DNA of 64,000 nucleotides from Lateolabrax maculatus (GCA_031216445.1 CM062213.1:14881501-14945500), one strand, 5' to 3'. Shown: positions 1-14,539, numbered from the stretch's first letter. Translations and numbers: made by a program. Notes: generated from the sequence alone by a model not told the origin.

Positions 1-548
1 TTCAGCTAGTAAACCATGTTCCTCCCCCTTTCACTACCGCTCACTGTCCAACTATACATAAATTTATCAAAAAAAGCTTGACACAGAGCTTCCTACATGA
101 AGGCATCTTTGATGTTAGAGTTTAACTACTGCTGATCCAGCAAAGCAGCAAATTATCTTACGTGTGGTTGCTCTCTAAATACTGACAAAACAGAGACGGA
201 AAAAATAACAGAGCAATTTCATTAAAAGATAGAACTAAAAAAAAAAAAAAACAGATAAGAAGGAAAATGAAAAACATAACTATTACCATGAGGCAAAACA
301 CCTCTAAAGGAACTGCCACGTGCCAGCTAAACTCACAGAGACAAAAATACAGAATATACATAAATGACAACCATAGCTTCTCAATCGGGAATATGCATAA
401 TCCCAAGAAAGCAACCCAGTGTCATAAACTGTTTCATCTCTTTGATGAAAGTCTGTTAAAAAAAAAAACATCTTTCAAAGGAATCTGTTTGTGAAGTGTT
501 GTCTTAAGTGGTATTTAGCTATCATTTTATGGCTATACACTTACGCAC

Positions 549-1000
549 TAGCCTGAAAACAAGACGAATCTGTGAGGTCATGTTTCATTTGCTCTGGCAG
601 ATACGTCTGGCCCCTCTCCCATTCAAACTGATTTCCACCAGAACTGGAATGTGGCGAGCCAATCATAACCGTTTAACTAATATGACTTAATACGATGACT
701 GACAGAGAAGAGCGCATTTGAGGCATCTTTATAAATAACCAAGATGGCAGCTGCTGATGTGTAAGGTTCCAGGTCGGCTATAGCGGCAGTATTAAACGGA
801 CTGGACAGTACATTTACTCTAAAAGAAGAACAAACAACTGCAGAAATGTGTGTTTGTCACACTCCTGACAGGACGTACCATCCGACAGCACGGCGTTTCG
901 TTGCTCTGATTAGTTGTCTCCACCTGTTGATAATTGAAAATGAACTGAGAGGTTCCAGACTAAAACACATTTGTGAATTAGTCTGGCGAAGCCAGGCTGT
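549..1000 (+). mobile_element. Short inverted-repeat element (TAGCCTG... family), copy 1
   Basis: Starts TAGCCTG and ends TAGTCTGGCGAAGCCAGGCT(GT), with near-identical flanks TTACGCAC (541-548) and CTACGCAC (1001-1008), a degraded 8-bp target duplication. The interior includes CTGGCCCCTCTCCCATTCAA, shared with copies at about 2225-2466 and 59129-60225. A non-autonomous hAT-like family. Confidence 0.7.
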
Positions 1001-2224
1001 CTACGCACAAATAAGCTAGATCTTTTTGGAGAGAAATTGAACTATGGTGCATATTTAGTTAATTAGTTGGATATCATTTTATCAAAATAACCAACAGAAA
1101 ACAGCAGTATCAGCAGATACTGCTGATAGCAGAACCAGTAGAATCACATACAAAAGGGATCTTTTAAGCATTTTGTGCAAAGGATCTATTGTTTGGATAT
1201 AAAGGTTCCTCGTCAAAGCCCAAAAGTGTTTAAGTCCAGCATAATGAAGACAACACTATCAAAAATATAAATTATTGAAAAGCCATGAGTGTCCCATTGC
1301 GTGACACATCTTGCATGACCTCATAAAACCAGAACATCTCATATCCAAACAAGCAGCTCCCTCGTAATGCCATTAATTAAAAGAAAATGCACGCCAGCAT
1401 GCCTTTTACATAATCAAGGTTATATCTATCTTTAGCACTATAAGTAAGTACAGTGCAGAAGATATGCTGCACATTTAGCATATAGTATGAAGGATGTAAC
1501 TCTCGCCCTAAGCAAGCCAGGCTTTTAATACACAGCTTTTTGTGTGACAGTGACACAAGGTCTTTGTAGTATGGACCTTTCACATAAAAAAAAACATCTG
1601 AACATGCCTTTGGCTATAAGGTTTTCTCTGTATGTTTAATGTTTCTGTAGTAAAGGGTGAGTTTAGGTGGGGGAAAAATGGCTGACTTCAGAGGACATCC
1701 CTTTTTTTGGGGGGGGGGGGGGATCTAAGCAAAAATGACCACTGTCTAGCTAGCGTCCAACAAGGAGTGGCCCGGTGGCCCAGCTACCGCATTCCTCAAC
1801 CAGCTACCACAGATACACAAGAAAGCACTTAAATGGCACTTTTGACAGCTGAATTGTAAGCAGACCCAGAAACAGGATGACAAGGTGAGATGCTGCAATA
1901 TTTTATTTCCCTGTGGACACACCTGGTTTTATAAGGATCTGATTTATAGAAATGGCCATAGTTAAGTCCGAGGAGTTTTACAGTGTTACAGTAACTATAT
2001 GATTTTTTGATAAGGCATAACAGCCAAGATTATTTTCATGTGCTTGTACTCTTGTTGTTGACGCATTGTTTGGTTATTTTAATTTTTTTCCGAGTAAGAT
2101 GTTACAGAAAATTGACGCTAATGCAAGCCAGCTATCATATTAATTTTCCAGTTCTCTGCTAGTTATATTTCTGTAATCTTTTCTTTTTTCTGGAAAGAGG
2201 GGAATCAAACATCGTCGCCGTTTG

Positions 2225-2466
2225 CACCAGACAAATCTGCAAGCTCATGTTTCATTAGCTCTGGCAGATACTTCTGGCCCCTCTCCCATTCAAACTGATT
2301 TTCCTGTAGTTCACAAGCGTTTATCTTGTATGAGGCGGGTTAAATACAATGACTGACAGAGACAAGAGCCATTCAGGTGTCTTTGTAAATATCCAAAATG
2401 GCGCTCTTAATGGTTGTCTTGCCTTGGAAATCGAAAATGAACTGAGAGATGAACGATGCCAGGCTG
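2225..2466 (+). mobile_element. Short inverted-repeat element (TAGCCTG... family), copy 2, truncated
   Basis: Matches copy 1 from the CAGACNAATCTG segment to the CGATGCCAGGCT end but lacks the extreme left terminus and part of the middle. Flanks (TTTGCAC left, GTTGCAC right) may be a worn target duplication. Confidence 0.6.
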
Positions 2467-3334
2467 AGTTGCACTGACATCACTCTGAAAATTAAGGTAC
2501 AGAAGTCGGACGGACTCTCTTCCCCCACATTTCCTGTCCCTCTCCACTGTCCCTATCAAATAAATGCCCCAAAATATATATATATGTTATAAACTATACT
2601 ATACAGTAAATCTACCTGTTGCTCTTCAGCCCTGCCTAGCGCGTTTTTGTGCCCTTTCCCTGCGGCTGAGGACAGACTCTGTTGGGTTACTATGAACCAG
2701 TCTTTTTGTCTCCCTGACACTGTTACCACTATAGTTAAACACTGATGGCATGCCGTCTGGTTTCAGCCGATTTGTGGTCCAACAAACATATCTTCCACAC
2801 TCATCATAACCTCCCTCCTTCACATAATCCAATTTTCAGAAAGTGGTCACTGCAGACTCATAGACCCGCTTCCACAGGTGGACTGCTGCGTTTTAAAACA
2901 GAGAGCCAGCAGCGCATCACTTGGGGTTTCTTCAGAGGAAGAGCATGAAAATGAATGAGTTAACCACTCTCTGTGTAATAGTACTCATTTGAACATCCAG
3001 GGGCAATACAAAAGGACCATATGGTTCTTCTTCTTCTTGCTGTCTCCTTTGCTCTCTTCACTAACTTTATCCATGTTACCAAGCCTACTTCAACAGCTCC
3101 TACCAATAATCAAGTGAACAACAGATAATAACCATACTTGTGACATCACCACCTAGCTTGTTTAAAGATGGCTGCGCCCTTTTGGCGAAGAAGTGAAATA
3201 ATATCTAGTTTTCTAGCAAATCTAGGTGACTATGAAGTTTGATTGCAGTGGTAAAAATTAAACGAACCACAGTCATATTGTTCTCATCTCCACTTTAAAG
3301 TTTCAGTATTTGTTCTGCTGTATACAGTACACAC

Positions 3335-4430
3335 TAGGGGTGGGCGATATGGCCCTAAATAATATCACAATATTTCAGGGTATTTCTGCGATAATGACAT
3401 TCTTGATATTATGACAAAATACTGAAAAATATGTTATTATTAATTCAAGAACATACAATTGCAACAAAATAAGTGTTGTAGTTTATATGTCAGCATAAAT
3501 GTAACAGTTTGAGGAAAGTATGATAGCTTGTGTTGAATCATCTCCCTCCACTGTGGTAGCAATTTAGATTTCAGCCATGCTTGTTGCTGCTGTGTGTATG
3601 TTGTCATTACGTCAACAAGTTAGAATATTGAATATTGTAAAATATCATATTATGATGATATCATTTTTTTCATCATATGAAATATTATACCAGTATTACA
3701 GGGTTTTTCCTGCAGAGCCGACTCTTTGCCACCCCAAAGAGATTTTAACCAGTGTGAAAGGAAAATCACAAGTGCCAAAATGAGAAGAATTGAGAATGAA
3801 AAAAGAAATTCAAATCCTTTACAAATACGTCTAATAGCAACTGTTGAACAAGCAGAACACAAAATTAAATACGACATCTTTGACTTCCAGCAGTCAATTC
3901 CCCTCTCATCAACAGCTACTATATTTTACACATGCGGCTGGCGCTGCAGCCAGCTAAACTGCATTGTTCAGTTTTGTTTTCAGCTTGATCATGAAGAGAG
4001 TGGGCACAACTGCAGCATACTTTCAAAAAGATAAGGAGAGAGGAATATAAGGAGGAAAGGTGAACGTTTGTTAGAATATCCAACCATTGGCTATATTCCT
4101 AAATTAAGTGCATGAAAGATAAGTCCTTCACTGATTCCTACAGGTCTTTCTTTTTTCTCTCTCATAACACTGAAGTAGGCCAGGAGCATCAGTAGAGGCC
4201 CAGGTAAAGGCCCAAGGAGGGATAGTGATAGAGAGAGAGGGTGAGTTGGAGAAGCGGCTGAACAGCAGGCAGGATGGTGGGCACAAAATCTCAGACTGAG
4301 AGGTTCAAAATGGAATTAAATGAACATTGATTGTATTATTTAAAATGGTCATAAATAACAGAAAAATGCATAGATTTCTGTCAAATAAGTATTGTTCTTA
4401 ACATGAACAATACGATATGGCACACCACTA
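3335..4430 (+). mobile_element. hAT-type non-autonomous DNA transposon with perfect 8-bp target duplication
   Basis: Element of 1096 bp. Left end TAGGGGTGGGCGATATGG and right end CGATATGGCACACCACTA are imperfect inverted repeats. It is flanked on both sides by GTACACAC (3327-3334 and 4431-4438), an exact 8-bp duplication as expected for hAT transposition. It carries a segment (about 3697-4034) also found inverted at 59700-60085. No transposase frame is visible. The short ORF inside is part of the repeat and not a gene. Confidence 0.85.
3697..4034 (+). repeat. Internal repeat module shared with 59700-60085
   Basis: Begins CAGTATTACAGGGTTTTTCC and includes a stretch translating as RRIENEKRNSNPLQI..IPLSSTATIFYTCGW in one frame. 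The same sequence, inverted and diverged by several percent, lies at 59700-60085. The CAGGGTTTTTCC end looks like a second hAT terminus, suggesting one element nested in another. Confidence 0.7.
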
Positions 4431-6699
4431 GTACACACAATACAACTGGATCTAGATAAAAGTGTTTGTTTCAGTAAGTTGATTTATAACAACCTGAGCA
4501 CCTGTATCGACCTCTTCCGCACTTTTTTTTACTGCTATATTTCATGGATGTAATTTAGTACCTACTTAGCTATGTTGGACGATGTCCACATTCTTAATCC
4601 TGCCTACCCAGCTCTGATTGGTCGACTTTTTTCTCCAACCGGCAGAAACAGTTGCTAAAAGCACAATAGACTATTTGAGAGAAAAACAGTATTTTTAACT
4701 TGATGGAAATGGGATTACCAGAAAGGAGGTGTGTATGAAAGTTATAGCCCCTCCACTACAGAGTTTCAACAATGGTGCATGAAGAAACTGGGCAGGCATC
4801 CAGTATTACCTCTGCAGCAGATTAGGGTGATACATAACTCTCTCATTCTCTTTCTCTCTAACGAACACACATACACCACTAAGAACATAAAAAATAACAT
4901 GGCACAAGTGCACAATGCATGGTGTCAATTGTTTGGTAATGTTATGACCACTGGTACAGAGCACAGTTGGAAAAGGGGTCAGATTAGGAGGAATACATTA
5001 TCAGTATGTGTGACTGGCCTGCTTTGAACCATGACAATTAAAATCACATTTTCTTTCCAGAGTGCTCTCCACTGTGATGCATTGGCAATTTGACACTAGA
5101 AATTGTGCTGGACAAAGAAGAATCACCATACGAGAATATACAGTACAATAAATAAATGGGTGTTGCTTGGGAAGCAATAGGACATCAACTGTGTGTTACT
5201 TTTTTTCAACAAACCCTACCTAAATATTATGTTAGACATAATTGAATTAATAAGTATTTAAAATTAACAAAGAAAATGTATCTAGGAACATGTAAACTAA
5301 TTAATCTCACATCACTGATTTGTTTTAATGTCTTATTATTGTGAAGCAGAAGTTTCTTCAGGGGCATGGCCCAATTCATTCACATTCAATATTCAGATTA
5401 CGTTAGGTCCCAATTAACTGCAGGGTGCATTTGGAAATACGGACCTGCAGTCTCTCTGAAAAGCCCTTTCCTACCTCTAAACAGAAGGATTTTACTGTAC
5501 CACTGGCTGCTACCACAGACATTAGTGCATTATCTATTGGGGTACAGTCTTTTGCATTTTAATTTATTCCATGATGAGGTTAGACTGAAAAGCTTGTCAG
5601 AAATGTCAGAAACGTCAGAAACTGTGCGTGTTCCTGCAGCTTGATATTATTTTTAATAAATTAATTATTATTATTTGTGAGGCAGGAACAAGGAGACACT
5701 TGCATTAGATTTATTTTAAACTGTAATGTTATGTTGTTCTTTACAATGAAGTACTGCCATAAAAACCTGTCTGGTGGTCTACCCCATGTCACAAACAGAG
5801 GATTTTGCCAAAGCTGGCAAGATTTTCACTGTTACACAAGAGAGATTAATTGGGTTCTCATGGTTTACAGGGAGGTTTTGGGTAATTCAACATGAGTGTA
5901 CAGATACCTTCTCATACAGGCTGGGTTTAACTCTTTCCTGCAGCCAAACAACCGATCAGAGTGTGTTTTTAACAAAAGTCAAAGACCACTTTTGTTGACC
6001 ATATGACTTCCTGAAGGCAAGGAAATTAGATGGACGGTAGTAACGTGTCTTGTTACAAAATACATGTGATTTGTTGTAAATGGGCTAAAAAACTAGGGAG
6101 AGTTTTATAAGGGACAGCCACATAATACACAGGAGAAAGTTGCTATCACATCAGAGTTTACAACCTCAATGTTAAAAAGGTTTGTGGCAATGGGTGTTGC
6201 AGAGAGAGTTTGGTTATAATTGTTAGAACCTCATAGTATTTTTAAAGGGAATAGCTAATTTGTGTTCTAATGAAGCAGAAAATGTAGCAAATAAATATTT
6301 TTCTTGACTAGTTTGTCAAGTTTGACTTCTGTCTGTGAGTACAAGAACTGGCTGGCTACTGCATATTCTTGTGGAAAGCCCTGAATCTTTCTAACCATAT
6401 ATCTGTTGACATAAATCCATCTCAACTGACAGTATTTGGAATAAACACCCACATCCAGGTCAGGAAGGTTAGAGACAGTATGTGTTGAGATAACGGAATA
6501 GTTTAAACTGGGTTGTTTGAGCAGCGTTGGTGTTATTGGGTAACACTTTGGACCTCAGGCTGTTGTTAAAGGCAGCCCTCTGAAAAATGCTTTAGATGCA
6601 GTATTGCTAGAGACCTCAGGCTAAGTTAGATAATGTTGCCAAAAAAAAAAGAGAAAAAGGAAAAAACATAGAAGAGAAAAATAATATTGTGGATATTAA

Positions 6700-6943
6700 A
6701 GTTGAAATTAGTCATTTGTTAGCTGTTCAACAATGTGTCTAATCAATTCATCTTTAAGTAATTTTTTAAGGAAAATTGACAAAAAAAAAATCACTGTTGG
6801 ACTGTGTTGGACAAGGAATATTATTATGTCAACCAGGGCTCTTAGAAACTATGATGGACATTTTACAGAGCAAACAATGACTAAATGAAACAAATCTTCT
6901 GATTAATCAGTAAAGTAAATAATCATTTGCTGCAGCTCTAATG
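6700..6943 (+). mobile_element. MITE remnant ending ATTTGCTGCAGCTCTA
   Basis: The right end (AATCATTTGCTGCAGCTCTA) and preceding GATTAATCAG are typical of the fish MITE with GGGCTGCAACTAA ends, also present at 31793-32280 and inverted at 56525-56773. The left end is worn and approximate. Confidence 0.5.
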
Positions 6944-9900
6944 GATATATTAACCAAACAGGTACTGGTACACATTGCTTATTTCACTCTGCTAGTACAG
7001 TCATATATATTCAGAAATTGGTGTAACTTAATTGGAATAAACCCTTTAATTGAAGTAAAATTGAATTAATAGTGTAGTTTTAGAAATTAATTTAACATTT
7101 AAAAGTCAGTCAGTCACACACACAGAGCCACTACTGGAAGCAACTATACAACAAACAGGAAAATACAATGTGGAGACTTTTATGATGGCTACCACTGTAG
7201 TTGCTATGTAAAAGTACAAGAAAAAAACTTAGATGAGGATTATATAATCATTTGTTGTGGACCATTTTAGTATAATGACATCTATTTAAATAATTAATAA
7301 GAGAAGGAATATCGTTTACTTGTTTGAAGTGAGTTAGGACTACAGCATGTCTATGGCAGGAAATGTTGATATGAAATTCCCTGTTTGTGCTCATGAACAT
7401 TTCAGAAGCTTGTCCTCTTCTTCCTCCTCTGCTCCTCCCTAACCTCCTCTCTTTCTCCACCAGGCCCTTATACCATTCTTCTCCTTTTTTTAAAATGTAT
7501 CTCTTCTTTCTCATTCTCGCTGCAATCATTACAAAAAGCTAATTAACTAAGACCACTGACTGAACCGAGTAACCCCAGAAGTGGACTGGGGCAGCTGGCT
7601 ATTTTAGGAAAAGTTTGCTGTTAAGGCAGTATAGAGATACTATGCATAGAATGGACACGATCCCTTAGCTCCATCAGAAACCAAGACAGCTGGCTGAAAG
7701 AAGAATCTGTGTCCCTGTATTTCTGTGGAGCAGGAACTCTGTGTGAGCACGGGCATGCAGGTAACTCCTCACTATGCTCCGTCCTGCGCTGTTCTTTGGT
7801 GCACTGAGTGCGTGGGTTCATTGATTGTATCTCTCTCCTGGCACTTTAATGGTCGTGGTACGCTCGTCTCTGGACCCAGCATTAGCATGGTCAAGTTATT
7901 TCCTCTCAGGGGCTATTTCCACTGACCGAACAAGATTTTTCCGTTCACTCCTTCAAACTTGTGTAAGAAAACGGCATGCTGTGTTTTTCCATTATTTCCT
8001 ATACACTGCCTGGTGATACAGGGAGCAAGAAGTGACTGTGCTATTTATTGGTTAACATAACAAGTTGTTGCACTTTAATTCTGAAAAAGCGGGTTCCTCA
8101 GAATTCTTATCATTAAATGGTTTACTTATCTACTTGGTAACTTACACTCATACACGTACAAATACATACACAGTCCCACAAACTGTTTGTATTGTAGCTG
8201 ACATACAGTACATGTTCCCCAGAGTGAAACTGGTAAAGATTAACATAAGTCAGTCTAGATACAAGTGTCTCATAAATGCCTCAATTATAAACCAATCTTC
8301 TGTTAACTGTTCTTGAAGACATCACTGAATTTCAAAGATCACAAAAATTATGCAGTAAGCAATGATGCATACATTCAAGCACAAATTGGTATTTCTTATT
8401 TTATATGTACTCTATATAGGATTCTCCTTGAGACCTTTTGACAGAACATTCTTAGCACATGGTCGACTAAATTTTCCAGAGAATTCAACCACTTCTTATA
8501 GCATTTATGAATAATAAAAAAGGGGTTAAGACATGAGGCTGACAGCTCTGGAAAATATCCAAACTACTATTTCCAAGATCAATAATGAAACTTCAAGCTC
8601 ACCTTCATCATTCTTACTGTACTGAAGGCAATGTCAACACCAATCAGTGATGACAGAAATTAAAGCTCCAGTTTATTTCCTTAGTGAAATGTAGATAAAA
8701 AGAATACATTCTGCATATTCTATTGTGAACTGGACCGTTTGACATCGGTATCTACAAAGATCAACACAAATTTGGTAAAATGACTGAATCCCGTACACAT
8801 GGGGAGAAGAAAAGTAAAGAAAAAAGACTCAAAGCCTGGGAGAAGGTAGGAGTGAGGGTAAATGACAATAGAGAAACAGGAATAAAAAGATGGAGAGGGA
8901 AAATCCTGTTGGGAGTGCTCTATCAAGCAGCTTCCCTCTGCAGTAAAAGATGAGGGGATGACTAACTTGGAGTAATTCTACAGACATGCACACACGAACA
9001 CACACTATCCACTGCAAGTAATTGGTGTCATGAAAACTAGTCTGTCAGTCCACAAGAAGGTAGTAGTGCTCCCTTACACCCTGACTCCGCACCTCACCCC
9101 ATCATTTTCCTGCACTCCACCCCCATCCCTCGGGTGCGTTTGGTGCTGCACTTTTTGAACTTCCCCAGTCATTATACTGCACAAATCTGTCCTTAACCAG
9201 TGACTCTTCATGGTACTCAATAAGTAAGAATGAGAATCCAAAAAATAGAAACCTGCCTGCATACTGATGGAAAATTAAATGTATGTCAAATGACATCCTA
9301 GACAAAACTTGAAAACTGCATGTTAATTCTTAATAGTTTCTGTTACTTAAAGAATCCCATACAAAACACATATGCAACAGATGCAGTTAATTACATTTTG
9401 ATTAAAGGTAACTGCTGTTGCCGTTCAGGATCCCCCCTGCAGTATACCACTGGATTACAGTATAAATCTGCAGTATGCCGTTGGATTACAAAGCCTTTAA
9501 ACAGAACATATAGCCACATGATGTCTCCTTAAAAGGCCACAGTAGAGCACAGCAGGTGAACTGTGTAGAACATTGTGCAGGCCGAGGCAATGAATGAAGC
9601 ACCATATTGCCAACACATTGCAACTGCCTACATGGGGGCAATATAAGGCTGGTGCACAAATCTTGTAGCACATTTAACACCTGGAATACTGATGAGGCAT
9701 AAATAAAAAGGCATTTTTCTTCTGGCAATTTAAAATTGGCCAAAATAAAGTCCATTGGCCACAGGCTCTGCTCATCTCCATTAGCCAGTCTAATCATGGT
9801 ATCATCCACCTCTATGTAGACATGTGTGAGACTGTGTTCAAGTCTCTCTCAGGAGACTTTCCAGTCCCTTCATGTTGTCACAGAGTTTGGCACTAGTCTT

Positions 9901-10420
9901 GTTTCTCCAGATGTTCCCACCATCCTGTCTCTCTCTCGCTCTTTTTTTTTTATGTCCTCCTTCTCTCTGACTTTCCATTTTCAGGAATGAGAAACTCACT
10001 TTTAAACTTTCCATGTCTTGCTGTCTGCTTCCTCTGTCACATGCAAGCACAACCAGTTCCCAAATCTTACACTCTTCCCTTCCCTGTAACTGATGAGTAA
10101 GATAAATATTTTCCCTGAAGACAAATATGTACTTAACTGTAGTACTTTCCTATTTAAGCACATTGTACAGATGGTGTAAAACTGACAGAAACTTTCAGGA
10201 ATTACGATTAAAAAGCCTAAAACTAAAGGAAATAAAAATTGATTAAACATGTTGTTAATATGCGGTTATGTTTTAAACAAAAGCTTTTAAGGGCAAATGT
10301 CTTGCTCGTACAGACACAAGAGTTAATCTTGACCACGTCATAATAGTCTACAAATAATTGCTCTATATAAACTTCCACAGTCACTTACAAGCCAGTCTCT
10401 TCTTGTTGCTTTTAATCAAC

Positions 10421-10467
10421 AAATAATAATAATAATAAGAATAAGAATAAGAAGAAGAAGAAGAAGA
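10421..10467 (+). repeat. (AAT)n-(AAG)n trinucleotide repeat
   Basis: AAT units grading into AAG units over 47 bases. Confidence 0.9.
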
Positions 10468-11036
10468 ACTAATATACTATTCAACCACATATTTCTTTCC
10501 ACACCTTCCACACTGTGCCTATTTCAAAGGCAGTCTCATACATTGAGACATACAGACTGTTACCACAGTAGTAACAGGAAATATCAAGTGGAATCACATT
10601 AAAGGATTACAAAAACTGAAGTACTCCACTACATGTCAAGTGTAGTGTAACTGCTTTCAGCTAATCCCTTTGTGGTCTCTTCATAGTGGCAAAACCATTT
10701 TCAATTCAACAGAAATGCCATTGTGTTAAAAGGATTTACTTACAGTAAAAGAGCAGAGAGAGGAAAATGTGGTGACGGTGAAAGGTACAGTTTCCCCAGA
10801 TATCCCTTTTGGTGCTGATGATAGTTGTAGTAGCGGGGTGGCCTATCCAAGACTAAATATAACCTAGAGAGCTTGTAGCAGAAGCAGACAGCAGGCCAAA
10901 TCGGGCTTTTCCACATCGCATGGTCAGTATCTTTGCCTTAAGCGAATTCATTCTGAATGGCTGGAAAGCTGCACAGCACGGGAAAGTACAAGAACAAGAA
11001 GCTTCACACTAGGGCTCTGTCCCTAGAACAAATGAA

Positions 11037-11110
11037 AGGAGGGAGGGAGGGAGGGAGGGAGAGAAACAGGGAGGGAGAGATGTAGGAAGAGAGAAAGAGA
11101 GGGAGGCAGG
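11037..11110 (+). repeat. (GGGA)n purine-rich repeat
   Basis: GGGA units to about 11060 followed by degenerate GA-rich sequence. Confidence 0.85.
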
Positions 11111-12132
11111 GAGGGACAGAGTTGGTGTGTGTGAATTTATATATACATATATATGTGTGTGTGATCTCCTAGCATGAGTGGACAAGTGAAAAAGTAAAAC
11201 TAAGCAGAAACTTAATTAGGACCTTATTTAACTGCAGTTACTCTAAATTAAAAATAGCAAATATTAAGCATTTCATCAGGATGGGACTCATTACAGAGGA
11301 GGGTGCACTCTTGGAAATAGCAGGGTGCCAATCTTCTCACAGCAGGGTGGCGACAGTCCCAGCCAAAATGGGTTTTCTTGCAAATTGCATTTGGGAATGT
11401 GATGGGAGCCAATCCCAACTGTTAATGGACACACAATCACCCCCACCCCCTTCGGACTGACACCTGCATCAGCGGCCTATCGGAATGGATCAAAGTGCGT
11501 CAGATGACCCAATGTCATGTGCGCTCCCCCTGTTTGAAAAGGGTATCTTACGCCGGGGACACACAGGAGGCGTAAGCACTGCAAAGCGCAGCGATGCATC
11601 AATTCTCGTGCAAGCAGTAAATAATTGACAACAAGTGCCAGCCAGTCCCCCAAAAGACATGAATACGCAATGCCTGACTAGAGCTGGAGTCCACAAGGGG
11701 GAGGGCAGGGAGTCCCAGGCATTTAAAGGCCCAGTGAAATGGTAGAGCATCTTTAGCTTCTGTAAGTAGAGTAAAATGCAATATGTGGGCCGGGTATTAT
11801 TTTGAGAGGTATTTTGAGTTGAGAAAAAAGCTTTTAGATTTTTCATCCACTCAAGCTCAACAAAATTATTCAATTACAGTTGAGTGTGAAAGTTCATTTT
11901 TGACCTTGGAAATGATAGTTGTTGAAAGCTCTACAAAAAGTCAGCAAGGGGACATTGTGTTAAGATTATTTTGTGTGGAAAAAAAATGATTTACATGGTC
12001 AGAAAGATTACTGAGCGGGTCTTTAAGGCTTTGTGGGCGGATATTTTGTTAATTTGGAAATAGCCCAAAGCATTTATTTACATGCAGTAAACTGAGTATT
12101 GAAACATTCTTCAATTCAAAGTAAAATAAGTT

Positions 12133-12138
<6 letters not shown>

Positions 12139-12182
<44 letters not shown>
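12139..12182 (+). repeat. (TC)22 microsatellite
   Basis: Uninterrupted TC dinucleotide run of 44 bases. Confidence 0.95.
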
Positions 12183-12184
<2 letters not shown>

Positions 12185-12420
12185 GCTCTGAAAATAATGA
12201 ATCACTATCAGTGGAAGAGAAAGTATTTGGCCTTGTAAACAACCAGCTGTGAGGGGAGCCACAAGGATAATCTTGTTAAACAATTCCCCCTGAACAATTG
12301 TGTGTGTGCATGAGCATGCAACAATGTCATATTCTTTTACTTATGCACTGAGACTATTTTCAGCAACCTTGACACAACACACAGTGTGCACACACCCACG
12401 AACACACAACTACACACAAA

Positions 12421-12600
12421 CACACAGACACACACACACACACACACACAAAAAAGTCCTAACAGAAAAGGGATGACACATGAGGCAGAGTGGAGGTCTT
12501 CCCATGCCCCCCCTGCCCTTTTTGTTGGACTTGGACATCTCCCACAGGCTGAGCTGTAAATAGACAGTACCCCCAAAACCTTTCCACACACACACACACA
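12421..12600 (+). repeat. CA-rich region with two (CA)n tracts
   Basis: CACACA tracts at about 12429-12450 and 12585-12600 separated by unique sequence; open frames across it are repeat-derived. Confidence 0.7.
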
Positions 12601-14539
12601 AACGCAAATACACAAAACTATAGATAGATGCCTACTCTGACCTACCACCATATACTTAAACTTCCTCTCCCCACACTGAGATGGGGCACATCAATTTGAC
12701 TCTTTAAACAGAGAAGTAGATACATCTTTTATCTCACTACAGGCAGATTACATTTGTAAAATGTCTAAAAGTGAAATAGTACAATTTAGGAAAGTTCTTA
12801 ACACACTGGGATGCTTAGGTTTGATAAAGCACAGTAGCACAGAGGATTTCATCACATTCAGCACAGCTTCCAGCCTCACTGGCAAGCTCATGGAACATCT
12901 GTAACCGTTAATGTCCAAACAGATCACAGTAATAGTTTATGATATGTAAGGAGGGGTCTAATAGCCATACCACATAACAGAAACAAGGTTTTATTGAACG
13001 ATTTGTCACGGGCGAGCCACTTCAAAGATAGCATAGAAAATTACTGTGTTAAAACACTGCGATGGAAACCTACAGTAAATGAATGTAGCCTGAGATATTG
13101 CTCCTCATGGGGGTGTAATTGTTACCATTGGATGTAGACTAGGTACTGTGGAAATATGTGTACACAGTAAACACACTTACTAACATAGACACTGAGAGGT
13201 CATGACGTATGATCAGATTCCTGCAGCCAAAAAGCACTTCAAAAATGTTTAGTCCGTTAGTTTATCAGGACAGAACAACAGTGAAACTGAGGCAGAAGTA
13301 AAGTAATGATGTTGCCTACAGGAGTGCAAGAGGCAGTGAAGAAAACAATTTGTCTGCTCCAAGTATGGGCATGGCTGTTACAGTAGGACCCATCCTCATG
13401 CAGCAGCAACTGCAGCCTTTTACTTTTCAAGTGAACTTCAGTAGTGAGCATGAAGATTGCAGATGCAAAGCAAAACTATACGTCATTTGGTATCTGAAAA
13501 CTATTTTTTAACACACTGATCTACTTTGCACATTTGTCTTACATTTCACTCCATGATCACAGTGCAAGGATGGCAATAATTAGTGTGAATTTGACTACAT
13601 TAGTTACTACAACCTGAGAAAGACAAAACCTAACAATCCTAACAAACCTGACAAACTAACAATGTAAAACCTAACAATCAAGTCAGTTTGAGCCAGGCTT
13701 ATACTTTCAGTGACAAGGTAGACGCTGCAATCACTTTTTGGCAAGTGGAAAACGGCCTTTCATTGGTTGTAGGCCTATTGCCGCTTTAAAAGATATTCAA
13801 ACTGGTAAAAAGGACTGGATTTCTTATAATCTAGGGCACAAAGCTGGTAAAATAATGCAGAGTCATAAATTTAATCGCAGAAGAGACAATTTCTTTATTT
13901 TATATATAAACCAACTGTAAATCAAGTTAATTACAGTCTAGTTTCCAAATATACACAAGGATATTAGACATACCAAAAACATATAATAATTAGAGTCCTT
14001 GTTGCGTCTTCGTACTCACGGGCGTGCATTTAGATGGTGAAACAAATTGCTGGTGTTGCCACCTTTGGCTGTTACAACACGATGGCAAATTTCACATATT
14101 ATTGAGGTTTGCACTGGGTCAGATGATTTATAGCCCAACGAGCTCCAAATCACAGAAGAACTCCCCTTTTTTGGTACCAACCACCTGGTTCAGACACCCC
14201 ACTCATTTCGTTTCAGCGAATAAGGACCTTTCTTTTCAATATTTTGTCTTGCTGATGTAAACGGTAAACTCGCTATATAACCTAGTGTTACCGACCCAGC
14301 TTTCACCTTTAAGGATGGCAACCTTGTGGGTAAAATAGCCTTGTCTGTATGTACGTTGACCCTCAGCTTTTAAGGACAGTGGCATTGCGGTTAATATAGC
14401 CTGTAGTAACTTATGGGTGTGACATAGTTCATCAGGTGTTGTGGGAAGTAGATCTCCCTTGTGTGTAATGTGTGTGTTAAAACCAAAATGTGTGTGCGTG
14501 TGTGTAATAACGCTATTGCAAATCCATGTCGTTGCAGAA

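Noticed and set aside
3726..4034. 102-codon frame that recurs at 59698-59994
   Set aside because: Recurrence is due to a transposon module, not a gene family; both lie inside elements with target duplications.
9486..9809. 107-codon minus-strand frame
   Set aside because: No family signature and no splice context; biased only by local composition.
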